From contig DHGV01000016.1 in assembly GCA_002402945.1 (NCBI GenBank), positions 9,845 to 20,196 of the forward strand: a stretch of 10,352 bases of DNA. The letters run 5' to 3'. The translations under genes were made by a program, and so were the position numbers. Origin of the DNA: Pelotomaculum sp. UBA4789 (GTDB lineage: Bacteria; Bacillota; Desulfotomaculia; Desulfotomaculales; Pelotomaculaceae). Under the pieces are notes generated by a model. It worked only from the letters and a program-made list of their open reading frames with translations, was not told where the DNA came from and did not search any database. This document shows positions 1-5,734 of this stretch, one piece after another (position 1 is the stretch's first letter; the number at the start of each line of letters is the position of its first letter).

Positions 1-370
1 CCCGCGTTCTCCCGGCATGAAATATATTCACTACGCGCCCCGCGCGCCGCTTCTGCTGGTGACAGGCAGCCCGGCGGCAGTAGCCCGGAAAATCATGGAA
101 CTGGCTCTTGAAGAAAAGAGCTGCGGCAGGCGGGCCGGGATCCTGACTTATTCTGACAGCAGTGATTTTTCTGCTGTAGGGGAGGCTGTTATTGCCGGGC
201 GCAGGGACAGGCCTGAAACGGTTGCCGCGGCATTATACTCCGCCCTGCGCCGTTTTAACGAGTTGGGTGTGGATATTATACTTGCTGAGGGCCTGGAGGG
301 AAAAGGCGTTGGGCTGGCGGTTATGAACCGGTTAAAGAAAGCAGCCGGAGGGCGTATTATACAGGTATAA
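1..370 (+). CDS. ywlC: Threonylcarbamoyl-AMP synthase (Sua5/YwlC/TsaC long form), C-terminal part only
   Basis: This is the 3' end of a gene that begins upstream of the window; the open frame runs through base 2, and about 122 residues are visible. The first residues read PRSPGMKYIHYAPRAPL. The PGMKY-HYAP signature is the hinge between the N-terminal YrdC-like catalytic domain and the C-terminal Sua5 domain of long-form enzymes. The enzyme makes threonylcarbamoyl-AMP from threonine, bicarbonate and ATP, the first step of the t6A37 tRNA modification. The visible part is the small alpha/beta Sua5 domain, ending in a GLGxAVMNRL-type segment (residues GKGVGLAVMNRLKKAAGG) typical of the family's C-terminus. 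No catalytic residue of the YrdC domain is in view. The ATG at 17 is internal Met of the signature, not a start. It precedes ywlE and rpiB, the same order as ywlC-ywlE-ywlF in Bacillus subtilis. Identification is strong; the symbol follows the Bacillus name. Confidence 0.9.
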   Translation, partial: PRSPGMKYIHYAPRAPLLLVTGSPAAVARKIMELALEEKSCGRRAGILTYSDSSDFSAVGEAVIAGRRDRPETVAAALYSALRRFNELGVDIILAEGLEGKGVGLAVMNRLKKAAGGRIIQV

Positions 371-429
371 TTTACCCGGTTTTCAGTTAACAGACATCCC
401 TAAAATATGCATAAGGTGGTGATGTTCCT

Positions 430-888
430 ATTAAAATACTTTTTGTCTGTACCGGAAACACTTGCCGCAGCAATATGGCAGAGGCCTTGGCGGGCAGGCT
501 TTTGGAGGACAGGTTTGGGTCCGGCGGCAGTATAGAGGTCTGTTCTGCCGGCCTGGCAGCTACGCCGGAAGAAGCCGCCACTCCCTTTGCTGTGGAAGCC
601 ATGGCTTGGAAGGGGATTGACATGAGTGATTACCGGGCGTCTGTGTTAACCCGGGAAATGGTGCAGGAGGCCGACCTGGTTTTAACAATGACCCGGGAGC
701 ATCTCAAACAGCTTAATATTCTGTTTCCCGGCTATCACAAAAAGGCATTTACCCTTGCTGATTTTGCCGGTTACGGGAGCGATATTGCAGACCCCCTCGG
801 GCAGTCTCTGGATGTTTACCGCCGGTGCGCCTGCAGCCTCGAAGAGCTGATCAGCCGCGTGCTGGACAAGCTTGTTGATCAAGACTAA
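430..888 (+). CDS. ywlE: Low-molecular-weight phosphatase, YwlE-type protein-arginine phosphatase
   Basis: The product has about 152 residues, the normal size for the low-molecular-weight tyrosine phosphatase fold. The P-loop CTGNTCRS is at residues 7-14, with nucleophile Cys7 and Arg13 of the CX5R motif; the general-acid Asp of the DP motif is near residue 121 (ADPLGQS). Thr11 in the P-loop is the residue known from Bacillus YwlE to favour phosphoarginine over phosphotyrosine, so removal of McsB-type arginine phosphorylation is the likely role. This rests on family knowledge; McsA/McsB are not in the window. The start is odd. In frame, a stop lies at 412-414 and no ATG, GTG or TTG occurs before the P-loop. 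The first canonical in-frame start is ATG 475, which would delete the catalytic loop. ATT at 430 gives MKILFVCTGNTCRS and sits about 8 bases after AAGGTGGTG (413-421), so I chose it. A sequencing indel is the alternative. Asn15 replaces the common Pro after CRS. Confidence 0.88.
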   Translation: MKILFVCTGNTCRSNMAEALAGRLLEDRFGSGGSIEVCSAGLAATPEEAATPFAVEAMAWKGIDMSDYRASVLTREMVQEADLVLTMTREHLKQLNILFPGYHKKAFTLADFAGYGSDIADPLGQSLDVYRRCACSLEELISRVLDKLVDQD

Positions 889-1020
889 AGAAACAGCGAA
901 GCCAGTACCTGCCGACGGATTATTATGCTTGTTTTTAGAGGGGAATATTTATCTGCCGTAGAACAGTGTTAGTAGATCTATCCCTGCAAATTGCATGGTG
1001 AAAGAAAGGGTTTGAGGAAA

Positions 1021-1479
1021 ATGAAGATAGCCCTGGCGTGTGATCACGGGGGTTTCAGGCTGAAGAATGATATCGCCGGCTTTTTCAAGGAGAGCGGCAT
1101 AGCATATAGTGATTTGGGAACATTTTCAGAGGATCCGGTGGACTACCCTGATATCGCTCTCAAAGTAGCTGAGGCGGTGCAAAGCGGTGATTTTAATCAA
1201 GGCGTGCTTTGCTGCGGCACAGGCATAGGCATGGCCATAGCTGCCAACAAGGCGCCCGGCATCAGGGCGGCCCAGTGTCACGATACCTTTTCGGCCCGCG
1301 CGGCCAGGGAACACAATGATGCCAATATCCTGACCATGGGCGAGCGAGTGATCGGGTGCGGCCTGGCCAGGGATATTGTCAAGGTCTGGCTTGAAGCGGA
1401 GTTTCAGGGGGGGCGCCATGCCACCCGGGTAAATAAAATCAGTCTCATCGAACAAAAATATTATGGTGGCAGCCGGTAG
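1021..1479 (+). CDS. rpiB: Ribose-5-phosphate isomerase B (RpiB/LacAB family)
   Basis: RpiB interconverts ribose 5-phosphate and ribulose 5-phosphate in the cytosolic pentose phosphate pathway. The 152-residue product has the usual length. Visible signatures are ACDHGGF (Asp8, His9) at the N-terminus, the catalytic-base loop CCGTGIGM with Cys65 followed by the GTGIG phosphate/anion loop at 66-70, His98 in REHNDAN, and the GGRHATRV segment near 130-137 carrying phosphate-binding Arg. These correspond to the Asp, Cys66, His99 and Arg positions of Escherichia coli RpiB, which argues for a true isomerase. ATG 1021 gives the standard MKIALACDHGG start; AAAGGG at 1005-1010 is a suitably spaced Shine-Dalgarno. 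Upstream TTG codons at 991 and 1012 would add non-family residues. The 132 bases between ywlE and rpiB show no clear gene or terminator. The gene is followed after 32 bases by glyA, as in many Firmicutes. Confidence 0.95.
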   Translation: MKIALACDHGGFRLKNDIAGFFKESGIAYSDLGTFSEDPVDYPDIALKVAEAVQSGDFNQGVLCCGTGIGMAIAANKAPGIRAAQCHDTFSARAAREHNDANILTMGERVIGCGLARDIVKVWLEAEFQGGRHATRVNKISLIEQKYYGGSR

Positions 1480-1511
1480 AGTGAACAGCCGGTGTAGGGG
1501 GAGGGTTTAAT

Positions 1512-2759
1512 ATGAATCTAATGCGGCCTCTTTCTGAAGTTGACCCGGAAATATACCAGGCCATAGAACTTGAAATACGGCGTCAGCGGCGGACACTGGA
1601 ATTAATCGCCTCGGAGAACATAGCCAGCCGGGCGGTACTGGAGGCGCAGGGATCGGTTTTGACCAACAAATATGCCGAAGGCTACCCGGGACGCCGCTAT
1701 TACGGCGGCTGCGAGCATGTGGATATAGCGGAAAACCTGGCAATTGCCCGGGCGAAGGAATTGTTCGGGGCTGACTATGCCAACGTGCAGCCACATGCCG
1801 GCGCCCAGGCCAACACGGCTGTGTATTTTGCCCTGTTGAAACCCGGAGACACGATCCTGGGCATGGACCTGGCCCACGGGGGGCACCTCACCCATGGCAG
1901 CCCGATTAATATATCCGGAGCTTATTTCAAGAACGCGTTTTACGGTGTGGATAAGGAAACCGGCCGGATCAATTACGAACAGCTCTTTGCTGCGGCCATG
2001 GAAAGCAAACCAAAACTGATTATCGGGGGCGCCAGCGCCTACCCCCGAGAGATTGATTTTTATAAAATGAAGGAAGTAGCCGAAGAGGTAGGCGCCTACC
2101 TGATGGTTGATATGGCCCATATCGCCGGCCTGGTAGCAGCGGGCCTGCATATGAGCCCGGTACCGCACGCTGATCTGGTTACCACCACTACCCACAAAAC
2201 CCTGCGCGGCCCGCGGGGCGGCTTGATTTTAAGCCGGGATGGGAACAAGTACGGCGCAAAAATCAACAAGGCTGTTTTCCCCGGCATCCAGGGCGGTCCC
2301 CTGATGCATGTGATCGCGGCCAAGGCGGTTGCCCTGAAAGAAGCATTGGAGCCCAGCTTTAAAGAATACCAGGCGCAGGTTGTCAAAAACGCTGGGGCGC
2401 TGGCCTCAGCCCTGCTGGAGAGAGGGTTTGACCTGGTGTCTGGTGGTACCGACAACCATCTGATCCTGGTGGATTTAAGAGGCAAGAAAATAACAGGCCG
2501 GGAAACACAGGAGCTTTTTGATATCGTAGGCGTGACAGTAAATAAAAATGCCATACCATATGATCCCCAGCCGCCGAATACCGCCAGCGGTATCCGCATT
2601 GGCACACCTGCGGTTACCACGCGCGGCCTGGTTGAAGAGGACATGAACCAGATCGCGGAAATAATGGACTACGCCATCACCAACCGCGATGACCAGAGTA
2701 AACTGAAAAAAGCCCGGACAAAAGTAACCGGTATCTGTGAAAAGTACCCTTTATATTGA
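1512..2759 (+). CDS. glyA: Serine hydroxymethyltransferase
   Basis: This PLP enzyme converts serine and tetrahydrofolate to glycine and 5,10-methylene-tetrahydrofolate, the main entry of one-carbon units. The 415-residue product is full length. Motifs include LIASENIAS (31-39), the TNKYAEGYPGRRYYGG substrate/dimer segment (51-66), HGGHLTHGS (122-130), the VDMAHIAGL segment with PLP-ring Asp200 and His203, and TTTTHKTLRGPRGG with Schiff-base Lys229. ATG 1512 lies a few bases after a strong GGGGGAGGG ribosome site (about 1497-1505); ATG 1521 is a possible but less well spaced alternative. The C-terminus reads VTGICEKYPLY, matching the family's ending in FPLY/YPLY. Just downstream, bases 2798-2833 encode a near-identical tail (LAGICEKYPLY-stop) using different codons, so the 3' end of this gene has probably been rearranged. 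The gene follows rpiB closely and the pair is likely co-transcribed. Confidence 0.97.
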   Translation: MNLMRPLSEVDPEIYQAIELEIRRQRRTLELIASENIASRAVLEAQGSVLTNKYAEGYPGRRYYGGCEHVDIAENLAIARAKELFGADYANVQPHAGAQANTAVYFALLKPGDTILGMDLAHGGHLTHGSPINISGAYFKNAFYGVDKETGRINYEQLFAAAMESKPKLIIGGASAYPREIDFYKMKEVAEEVGAYLMVDMAHIAGLVAAGLHMSPVPHADLVTTTTHKTLRGPRGGLILSRDGNKYGAKINKAVFPGIQGGPLMHVIAAKAVALKEALEPSFKEYQAQVVKNAGALASALLERGFDLVSGGTDNHLILVDLRGKKITGRETQELFDIVGVTVNKNAIPYDPQPPNTASGIRIGTPAVTTRGLVEEDMNQIAEIMDYAITNRDDQSKLKKARTKVTGICEKYPLY

Positions 2760-2764
2760 TTGGT

Positions 2765-2800
2765 CCGATGTCTGACGTCTGACGACCGACGACCGAACTG
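2765..2800. repeat. GACG-rich 36-base repeat, copy A
   Basis: The segment begins CCGATGTCTGACG and consists of short GACGTCTGACGACCGACG-like units. It matches copy B at 3075-3110 at 31 of 36 positions in the same orientation. It starts five bases after the glyA stop and runs directly into the second glyA tail. The internal unit structure (GACGTCT/GACGACC) suggests a member of a dispersed or slippage-prone intergenic repeat. Whether it occurs elsewhere in the genome cannot be seen here. Confidence 0.75.
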
Positions 2801-2833
2801 GCCGGCATCTGCGAAAAGTATCCTCTGTATTAA
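2798..2833 (+). pseudogene. Remnant of a second glyA 3' end
   Basis: Read from 2798 the codons give LAGICEKYPLY followed by TAA. The intact glyA ends GICEKYPLY followed by TGA. Over the nine shared codons plus stop (30 bases), 24 bases are identical and every difference is synonymous: Gly, Cys, Tyr and Leu codons differ in the third position, one Leu also in the first, and the stop is TAA instead of TGA. That pattern indicates a tail from a diverged homologous glyA kept under protein selection, not a recent copy of the neighbouring sequence. It lies in a different frame from glyA and has no start, so it is a gene fragment. Confidence 0.8.
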
Positions 2834-2862
2834 GACATGAGATGTGAGAAATGAGACGTGGG
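2834..2862. repeat. Purine-rich ATGAGA repeat
   Basis: The segment is built from variants of one short unit (GACATGAGATGTGAG, then AAATGAGACGTG) and ends in GGGG. It has no coding signal. It is simple-sequence filler between the glyA remnant and the REP-like palindromes, and I can say nothing firm about function. Confidence 0.4.
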
Positions 2863-2867
2863 GAATT

Positions 2868-2913
2868 GTAGGTGCGACTTTAGTCGCACAATGGTCGGCT
2901 AAAGCCGACCTAC
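2868..2913. repeat. Pair of REP-like palindromes in inverted orientation (BIME-like)
   Basis: Two short palindromes face each other. The first starts with GTAG at 2868-2871 and has stem GTGCGACT (2872-2879) against AGTCGCAC (2882-2889, closing over a TT centre). The second, at 2893-2910, has stem GGTCGGCT and AGCCGACC around AA, and ends CTAC (2910-2913), which is GTAG on the - strand. A GTAG tetranucleotide next to a small GC-rich palindrome is the hallmark of REP sequences mobilised by RAYT-type Y1 transposases, and two in opposite orientation form a BIME. The architecture is read directly; kinship with RAYT-mobilised REPs is inferred. No transposase gene is in the window. Confidence 0.7.
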
Positions 2914-2970
2914 AAAAATCCGAAACCTTGCCCTGATGTATTCTCCGTTAACCGATACCAGACAGCGGAA

Positions 2971-3003
2971 CGGGGACACACCTCCTTAGGAGGAATGTCC
3001 CCG
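2971..3003. repeat. Strong two-part hairpin CGGGGACA...TGTCCCCG
   Basis: The outer stem CGGGGACA (2971-2978) pairs perfectly with TGTCCCCG (2996-3003). After a 2x2 internal loop, CCTCC (2981-2985) pairs with GGAGG (2989-2993) around TTA. The hairpin holds an AGGAGG directly before ATG 2995, but the spacing of one base rules this out as a ribosome site. The region has no T-run after the stem, so it is not a convincing intrinsic terminator. It is probably another dispersed palindrome. Confidence 0.65.
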
Positions 3004-3010
3004 ATTAAAT

Positions 3011-3032
3011 GGTCGGATAAATCCGACCCTAC
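3011..3032 (-). repeat. Third REP-like palindrome with GTAG on the - strand
   Basis: GGTCGGAT (3011-3018) pairs with ATCCGACC (3021-3028) around AA, followed by CTAC (3029-3032), which is GTAG on the - strand. It has the same layout and nearly the same stem as the second palindrome at 2893-2913, and the same orientation, so the two are related members of one family. Confidence 0.7.
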
Positions 3033-3074
3033 ATTTGACCGGCGTTATATGACCAAATTGGAATGCAGTATATA

Positions 3075-3110
3075 CCGACGTCTGACGTCCGACGACCGAC
3101 ATCCGAATTG
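3075..3110. repeat. GACG-rich 36-base repeat, copy B
   Basis: The segment is a direct repeat of 2765-2800 with five mismatches (positions 5, 16, 27, 28 and 34 of the unit). It ends ten bases before the comEB start, so the two copies bracket the whole patch of glyA remnant and palindromes. Confidence 0.75.
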
Positions 3111-3120
3111 TGAGGTTTAT

Positions 3121-3639
3121 ATGAGAAACGAGCCTGAAAACAGCAATGAAACCAAGGATCAGCCCACAGCCTGCGCCCCATGCCCCATATCCCGCCCGGG
3201 CTGGGATCAATACTTCATGAGCATAGCGAATGTTGTGGCCACGCGTTCAACCTGCCTCAGAAGGCAGGTGGGTTCTGTGGTTGTCAAAGACAAAAGAATT
3301 CTCGCCAGCGGTTATAATGGCGCCCCGGCGGGCTTGAGGCACTGCCTGGATATAGGCTGCCTGCGTGAACAAAAAGGAGTGCCCTCCGGCCAGCGTCATG
3401 AACTTTGCCGGGGGCTCCACGCGGAGCAAAACGCCATCATTCAGGCCGCAGTGCATGGCATAGCCATTAAGGGGTCTGTATATTATGTTACTCACCAGCC
3501 CTGTGTCCTGTGCGCCAAGATCCTGATCAATGCGGGAATCAGGAAGATCGTGTTCCAGGGTGAATACCCAGACCCCATGGCCCTGGAGCTTTTTGAAGAG
3601 GCCGGGGTAGAACTGGTGCACTACCAGCCGGAGGCCTGA
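3121..3639 (+). CDS. comEB: dCMP deaminase, ComEB family
   Basis: The product is a 172-residue zinc-dependent cytidine/deoxycytidylate deaminase that would convert dCMP to dUMP for dTMP synthesis. The zinc/catalytic motif is LHAEQNAI, with His100 and the proton-shuttle Glu102; the second half is PCVLCAK with Cys128 and Cys131. The segment CLREQKGVPSGQRHELCRGLHAE is typical of ComEB-like dCMP deaminases and supports the subfamily. Compared with Bacillus ComEB (starting MERISWNQYFM) there are about 27 extra N-terminal residues, including a CAPC pair (Cys18, Cys21). I chose ATG 3121, preceded by TGAGGT at 3111-3116, because the frame upstream to ATG 2995 reads through the palindromes and repeat copy B and looks non-coding. 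ATG 3217 would truncate the WDQYFM motif. Its nucleotide role fits next to glyA, which supplies one-carbon units for thymidylate synthesis. Confidence 0.9.
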   Translation: MRNEPENSNETKDQPTACAPCPISRPGWDQYFMSIANVVATRSTCLRRQVGSVVVKDKRILASGYNGAPAGLRHCLDIGCLREQKGVPSGQRHELCRGLHAEQNAIIQAAVHGIAIKGSVYYVTHQPCVLCAKILINAGIRKIVFQGEYPDPMALELFEEAGVELVHYQPEA

Positions 3640-3720
3640 ATATTTTTTCTTAAAACATTGCTGGCTGTACTTCAGCTTCGTTTTATTAAGAATATAATAG
3701 CCGGGGCGGAGGATATCCTA

Positions 3721-4881
3721 TTGTTAAAAATATTGACTGTATTCGGAACCAGGCCTGAAGCGATTAAAATGGCGCCCCTGGTTAAAGAACTTGAGAAACA
3801 CCCGGAAATCATCAGCTGCCGGGTGGCCGTCACGGCCCAGCACAGGGAAATGCTGGACCAGGTGCTGTCTTTGTTTGACATCAGTCCTGCCTATGACCTG
3901 AATATCATGCAGCAGGGGCAGAACCTTTTTGATATCACCGCCCGGGCCCTTTCCGGACTGCAGCAGGTTTTTCAGGAGGAAAAACCCGACCTGGTGCTTG
4001 TGCACGGTGATACCACCACCACTTTTGTGGCTGCCCTGGCTGCTTACTACCTGCAGATTCCTGTGGGACATGTCGAAGCCGGGCTCAGGACCCGCGATAA
4101 GTTCTCTCCCTTTCCGGAGGAGATCAACCGGCGCCTGACCGGAGTGCTGGCTGATATCAATTTCGCCCCTACGGCAACCGCGAGAAAAAACCTGCTTGAT
4201 GAAGGTGTTTCCCCCGATATGATTTATGTTACCGGTAATACGGTTATTGATGCTCTGCTGACAACCGTGCAGGCGGACTACCATTTTGATGATGACGTCC
4301 TGAACGCGATTGATTACAGCAGCCGCCGGGTGTTGCTGGTCACAACCCACCGGCGGGAAAACCTGGGTGAGCCGATGCGGGAAATATACCGTGCCCTGCG
4401 CGGGATTGTGGAATGCTACCCTGACGTGGAAGTAGTCTTCCCCGTGCACAAGAATCCGGCTGTGCGCAGCGTGGCGGAGGAAGAGCTTGGCGGCCTGGCC
4501 GGGGTACACCTGATTGAGCCGATGGATTACCAGCCCTTTGTCAACCTGATCAGCCGCGTTTACCTGGTGCTGAGCGATTCAGGCGGCATACAGGAGGAGG
4601 CTCCATCCTTGGGCAGGCCGGTGCTGGTGCTGCGCAATACCACCGAACGCCCCGAGGCGGTGGAAGCCGGTACTGTTTTGCTGGTCGGCACCTGCAGGGA
4701 AAAGGTGGCGGGTGAGACCAGGAAGCTTTTAGACAGCGAGCTTTTTTATAACAAAATGGCCATGGCTGTTAATCCTTATGGTGACGGACGCGCGTCTCAA
4801 AGAATTGTTCAGGCGATCATGTGCTGGGCAGGGCTTTCAAATATAAAGCCTGATGAGTTTACCCCCCGGCCTCGCCGCTGA
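3721..4881 (+). CDS. wecB: UDP-N-acetylglucosamine 2-epimerase, non-hydrolysing
   Basis: The enzyme interconverts UDP-GlcNAc and UDP-ManNAc, supplying ManNAc for teichoic-acid linkage units or surface polysaccharide. The 386-residue product is full length. Motifs visible are FGTRPEAIKMAPLV (8-21), VHGDTTTTF (94-102, Asp97), GHVEAGLRT (116-124, Glu119), FPEEINRRLT (131-140, Glu133/134), TTHRRENLGEPM (208-219, His210), the VFPVHKNPAVR segment, and the UDP-binding stretch SDSGGIQEEAPSLGRPVLVLR (285-305). The Asp, Glu, Glu and His positions correspond to the catalytic set of the Escherichia coli enzyme. TTG 3721 is the chosen start: it gives MLKILTVFGTRPE, and GGAGGA lies about 6 bases upstream. 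A longer frame to TTG 3658 adds residues alien to the family. The short basic tail (TPRPRR) is unremarkable. The gene next to the ATP synthase operon is common in related Clostridia. Confidence 0.94.
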   Translation: MLKILTVFGTRPEAIKMAPLVKELEKHPEIISCRVAVTAQHREMLDQVLSLFDISPAYDLNIMQQGQNLFDITARALSGLQQVFQEEKPDLVLVHGDTTTTFVAALAAYYLQIPVGHVEAGLRTRDKFSPFPEEINRRLTGVLADINFAPTATARKNLLDEGVSPDMIYVTGNTVIDALLTTVQADYHFDDDVLNAIDYSSRRVLLVTTHRRENLGEPMREIYRALRGIVECYPDVEVVFPVHKNPAVRSVAEEELGGLAGVHLIEPMDYQPFVNLISRVYLVLSDSGGIQEEAPSLGRPVLVLRNTTERPEAVEAGTVLLVGTCREKVAGETRKLLDSELFYNKMAMAVNPYGDGRASQRIVQAIMCWAGLSNIKPDEFTPRPRR

Positions 4882-4904
4882 TGAAGTAAAATTTTTAATA
4901 ATTA

Positions 4905-4921
4905 ATGATAAAAATTATCAT
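4905..4921. repeat. Small AT-rich hairpin after wecB
   Basis: ATGATAA (4905-4911) pairs with TTATCAT (4915-4921) around AAA. The stem is 7 bp and almost all A-T, with no T-run after it, so it is only a weak candidate for transcript termination or processing between wecB and the atp operon. Confidence 0.3.
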
Positions 4922-4941
4922 AGCGTTGGAGGAATAACAAT

Positions 4942-5028
4942 ATTTTTGTAGAATCTATCAAAGAATCTGCATTTGCAGGATTTTGTACAATGTATTCAAA
5001 GGTTTTTCAAGGGCCTTATTCTGTATGA
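4942..5028 (+). CDS. Candidate leader peptide upstream of atpZ
   Basis: GGAGGA at 4928-4933 is a near-perfect Shine-Dalgarno, but no ATG, GTG or TTG gives a usable frame at the right distance. An ATT at 4942, 8 bases downstream, opens a 28-codon frame (IFVESIKESAFAGF, then CTMYSKVFQGPYSV) whose stop TGA at 5026-5028 overlaps the atpZ start in an ATGA. A shorter version starts at ATG 4990 behind AGGA at 4977-4980 and yields MYSKVFQGPYSV. The ATGA overlap would couple its translation to atpZ. I do not recognise the peptide. It could instead be untranslated leader with a chance open frame. Confidence 0.3.
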   Translation: MFVESIKESAFAGFCTMYSKVFQGPYSV

Positions 5029-5282
5029 CCGAAAAAAAAGATATAGATGATAAAGAAACAAAAAAAAAGCCACCGAACAGCGCGCTGCAGGCGCTTGCTG
5101 TAACCACCACCATTGGCGTGGAGCTTTCTATTACAGTGGTGCTGGGCTACTACGGAGGCAAATACCTGGATGGCAGGCTTGGTACCGAACCCTGGTTCCT
5201 GCTGGCAGGTGTGCTGATTGGGCTTGCCGTGGGAGTCATCGGTGTCTATAAAACACTTACGGGTTTTTTTGAGAGGGAGTAG
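5025..5282 (+). CDS. atpZ: AtpZ/AtpI-family membrane protein (ATP synthase accessory)
   Basis: The 85-residue protein starts with a highly charged, lysine-rich cytoplasmic stretch (MTEKKDIDDKETKKKPP), followed by two membrane segments (about residues 19-43 and 57-78). The connecting motif GYYGGKYLDGRLGTEPWF, with G-x-x-x-G and LD before a Pro, is typical of the AtpZ/putative F0F1-ATPase subunit family. In Bacillus, AtpZ and AtpI assist ATP synthase assembly or function and were proposed to form a divalent-cation channel; that is family knowledge. ATG 5025 is used; the frame extends to TTG 4983, but the extra residues (MYNVFKGFSRALFC) lack family character. It is the first gene of the atp cluster, 5 bases before atpI. 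Confidence 0.82.
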   Translation: MTEKKDIDDKETKKKPPNSALQALAVTTTIGVELSITVVLGYYGGKYLDGRLGTEPWFLLAGVLIGLAVGVIGVYKTLTGFFERE

Positions 5283-5287
5283 GGTAA

Positions 5288-5698
5288 GTGCACGACTGGG
5301 ATTTTGATGGCCAGCTGGCCAGGACATTAAGAATATCCGCCTTTATATTGGCATTTCTGTGCCTTGTTTTGTATGTGCGGCCTGGCGATCCCGTTGTCTG
5401 GGGTTTTGTGGCCGGATTAGCCGTGGGCATGTGGAATGCTTATTTTCTGGGCAGAAGGATGCGTACTATTGTACACATGGCGGTCCCCAAGGCGAACGCC
5501 AATATGAAAGCCGGTTTCGCCCTGCGCCTTTCCATAATGTTTGCAGTACTGTTTTATGTTGCCCAAACCCACTGGATTAATATTTATGCTACGGGGGCGG
5601 GTTTTTTTATTGTTCCTTTGATTTTTACCCTGGGGGCTTTTTGCATGGCCATGGGTATTTCTTGCCGGAAGCCGGAGAGGCCAACTCTATTAAAATAA
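5288..5698 (+). CDS. atpI: ATP synthase subunit I (AtpI)
   Basis: The 136-residue protein is almost entirely membrane: about four hydrophobic segments (near residues 15-30, 35-53, 73-93 and 99-123). An ATP-synthase-I style loop, GRRMRTIVHMAVPKANANMKAGFALR, lies between segments two and three. It is a non-essential accessory that helps build or stabilise the c-ring, acting in the cytoplasmic membrane. The start is GTG 5288, preceded by AGGGAGTAGGG overlapping the atpZ stop; no ATG fits. Position between atpZ and atpB supports the call more than sequence alone does, since AtpI diverges fast. Confidence 0.82.
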   Translation: MHDWDFDGQLARTLRISAFILAFLCLVLYVRPGDPVVWGFVAGLAVGMWNAYFLGRRMRTIVHMAVPKANANMKAGFALRLSIMFAVLFYVAQTHWINIYATGAGFFIVPLIFTLGAFCMAMGISCRKPERPTLLK

Positions 5699-5734
5699 AT
5701 AAAAAGCTTATTGAGAAAGGGGTGAGAAAAAAAT

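Noticed and set aside
1602..2195. Long open frames on the - strand across glyA and, similarly, across wecB (3724-4509) and atpA (8277-8885).
   Set aside because: They lie opposite genes with complete family motifs, show no recognisable domain and follow from codon composition.
2765..3110. CRISPR array from the GACG repeats and palindromes.
   Set aside because: Only two copies 310 bases apart, no regular spacers and no cas genes.
2995..3120. Extension of comEB to ATG 2995 behind AGGAGG.
   Set aside because: The ribosome site is one base from the ATG, and the extra 42 codons read through palindromes and repeat copy B with no deaminase-family character.
4926..4954. Possible sigma-A promoter for the atp operon: TTGGAG, 17 bases, TAGAAT.
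   Set aside because: The -10 is good (5/6) but the -35 matches only three of six positions and overlaps the GGAGGA of the leader frame. It is not strong enough to list as a feature.
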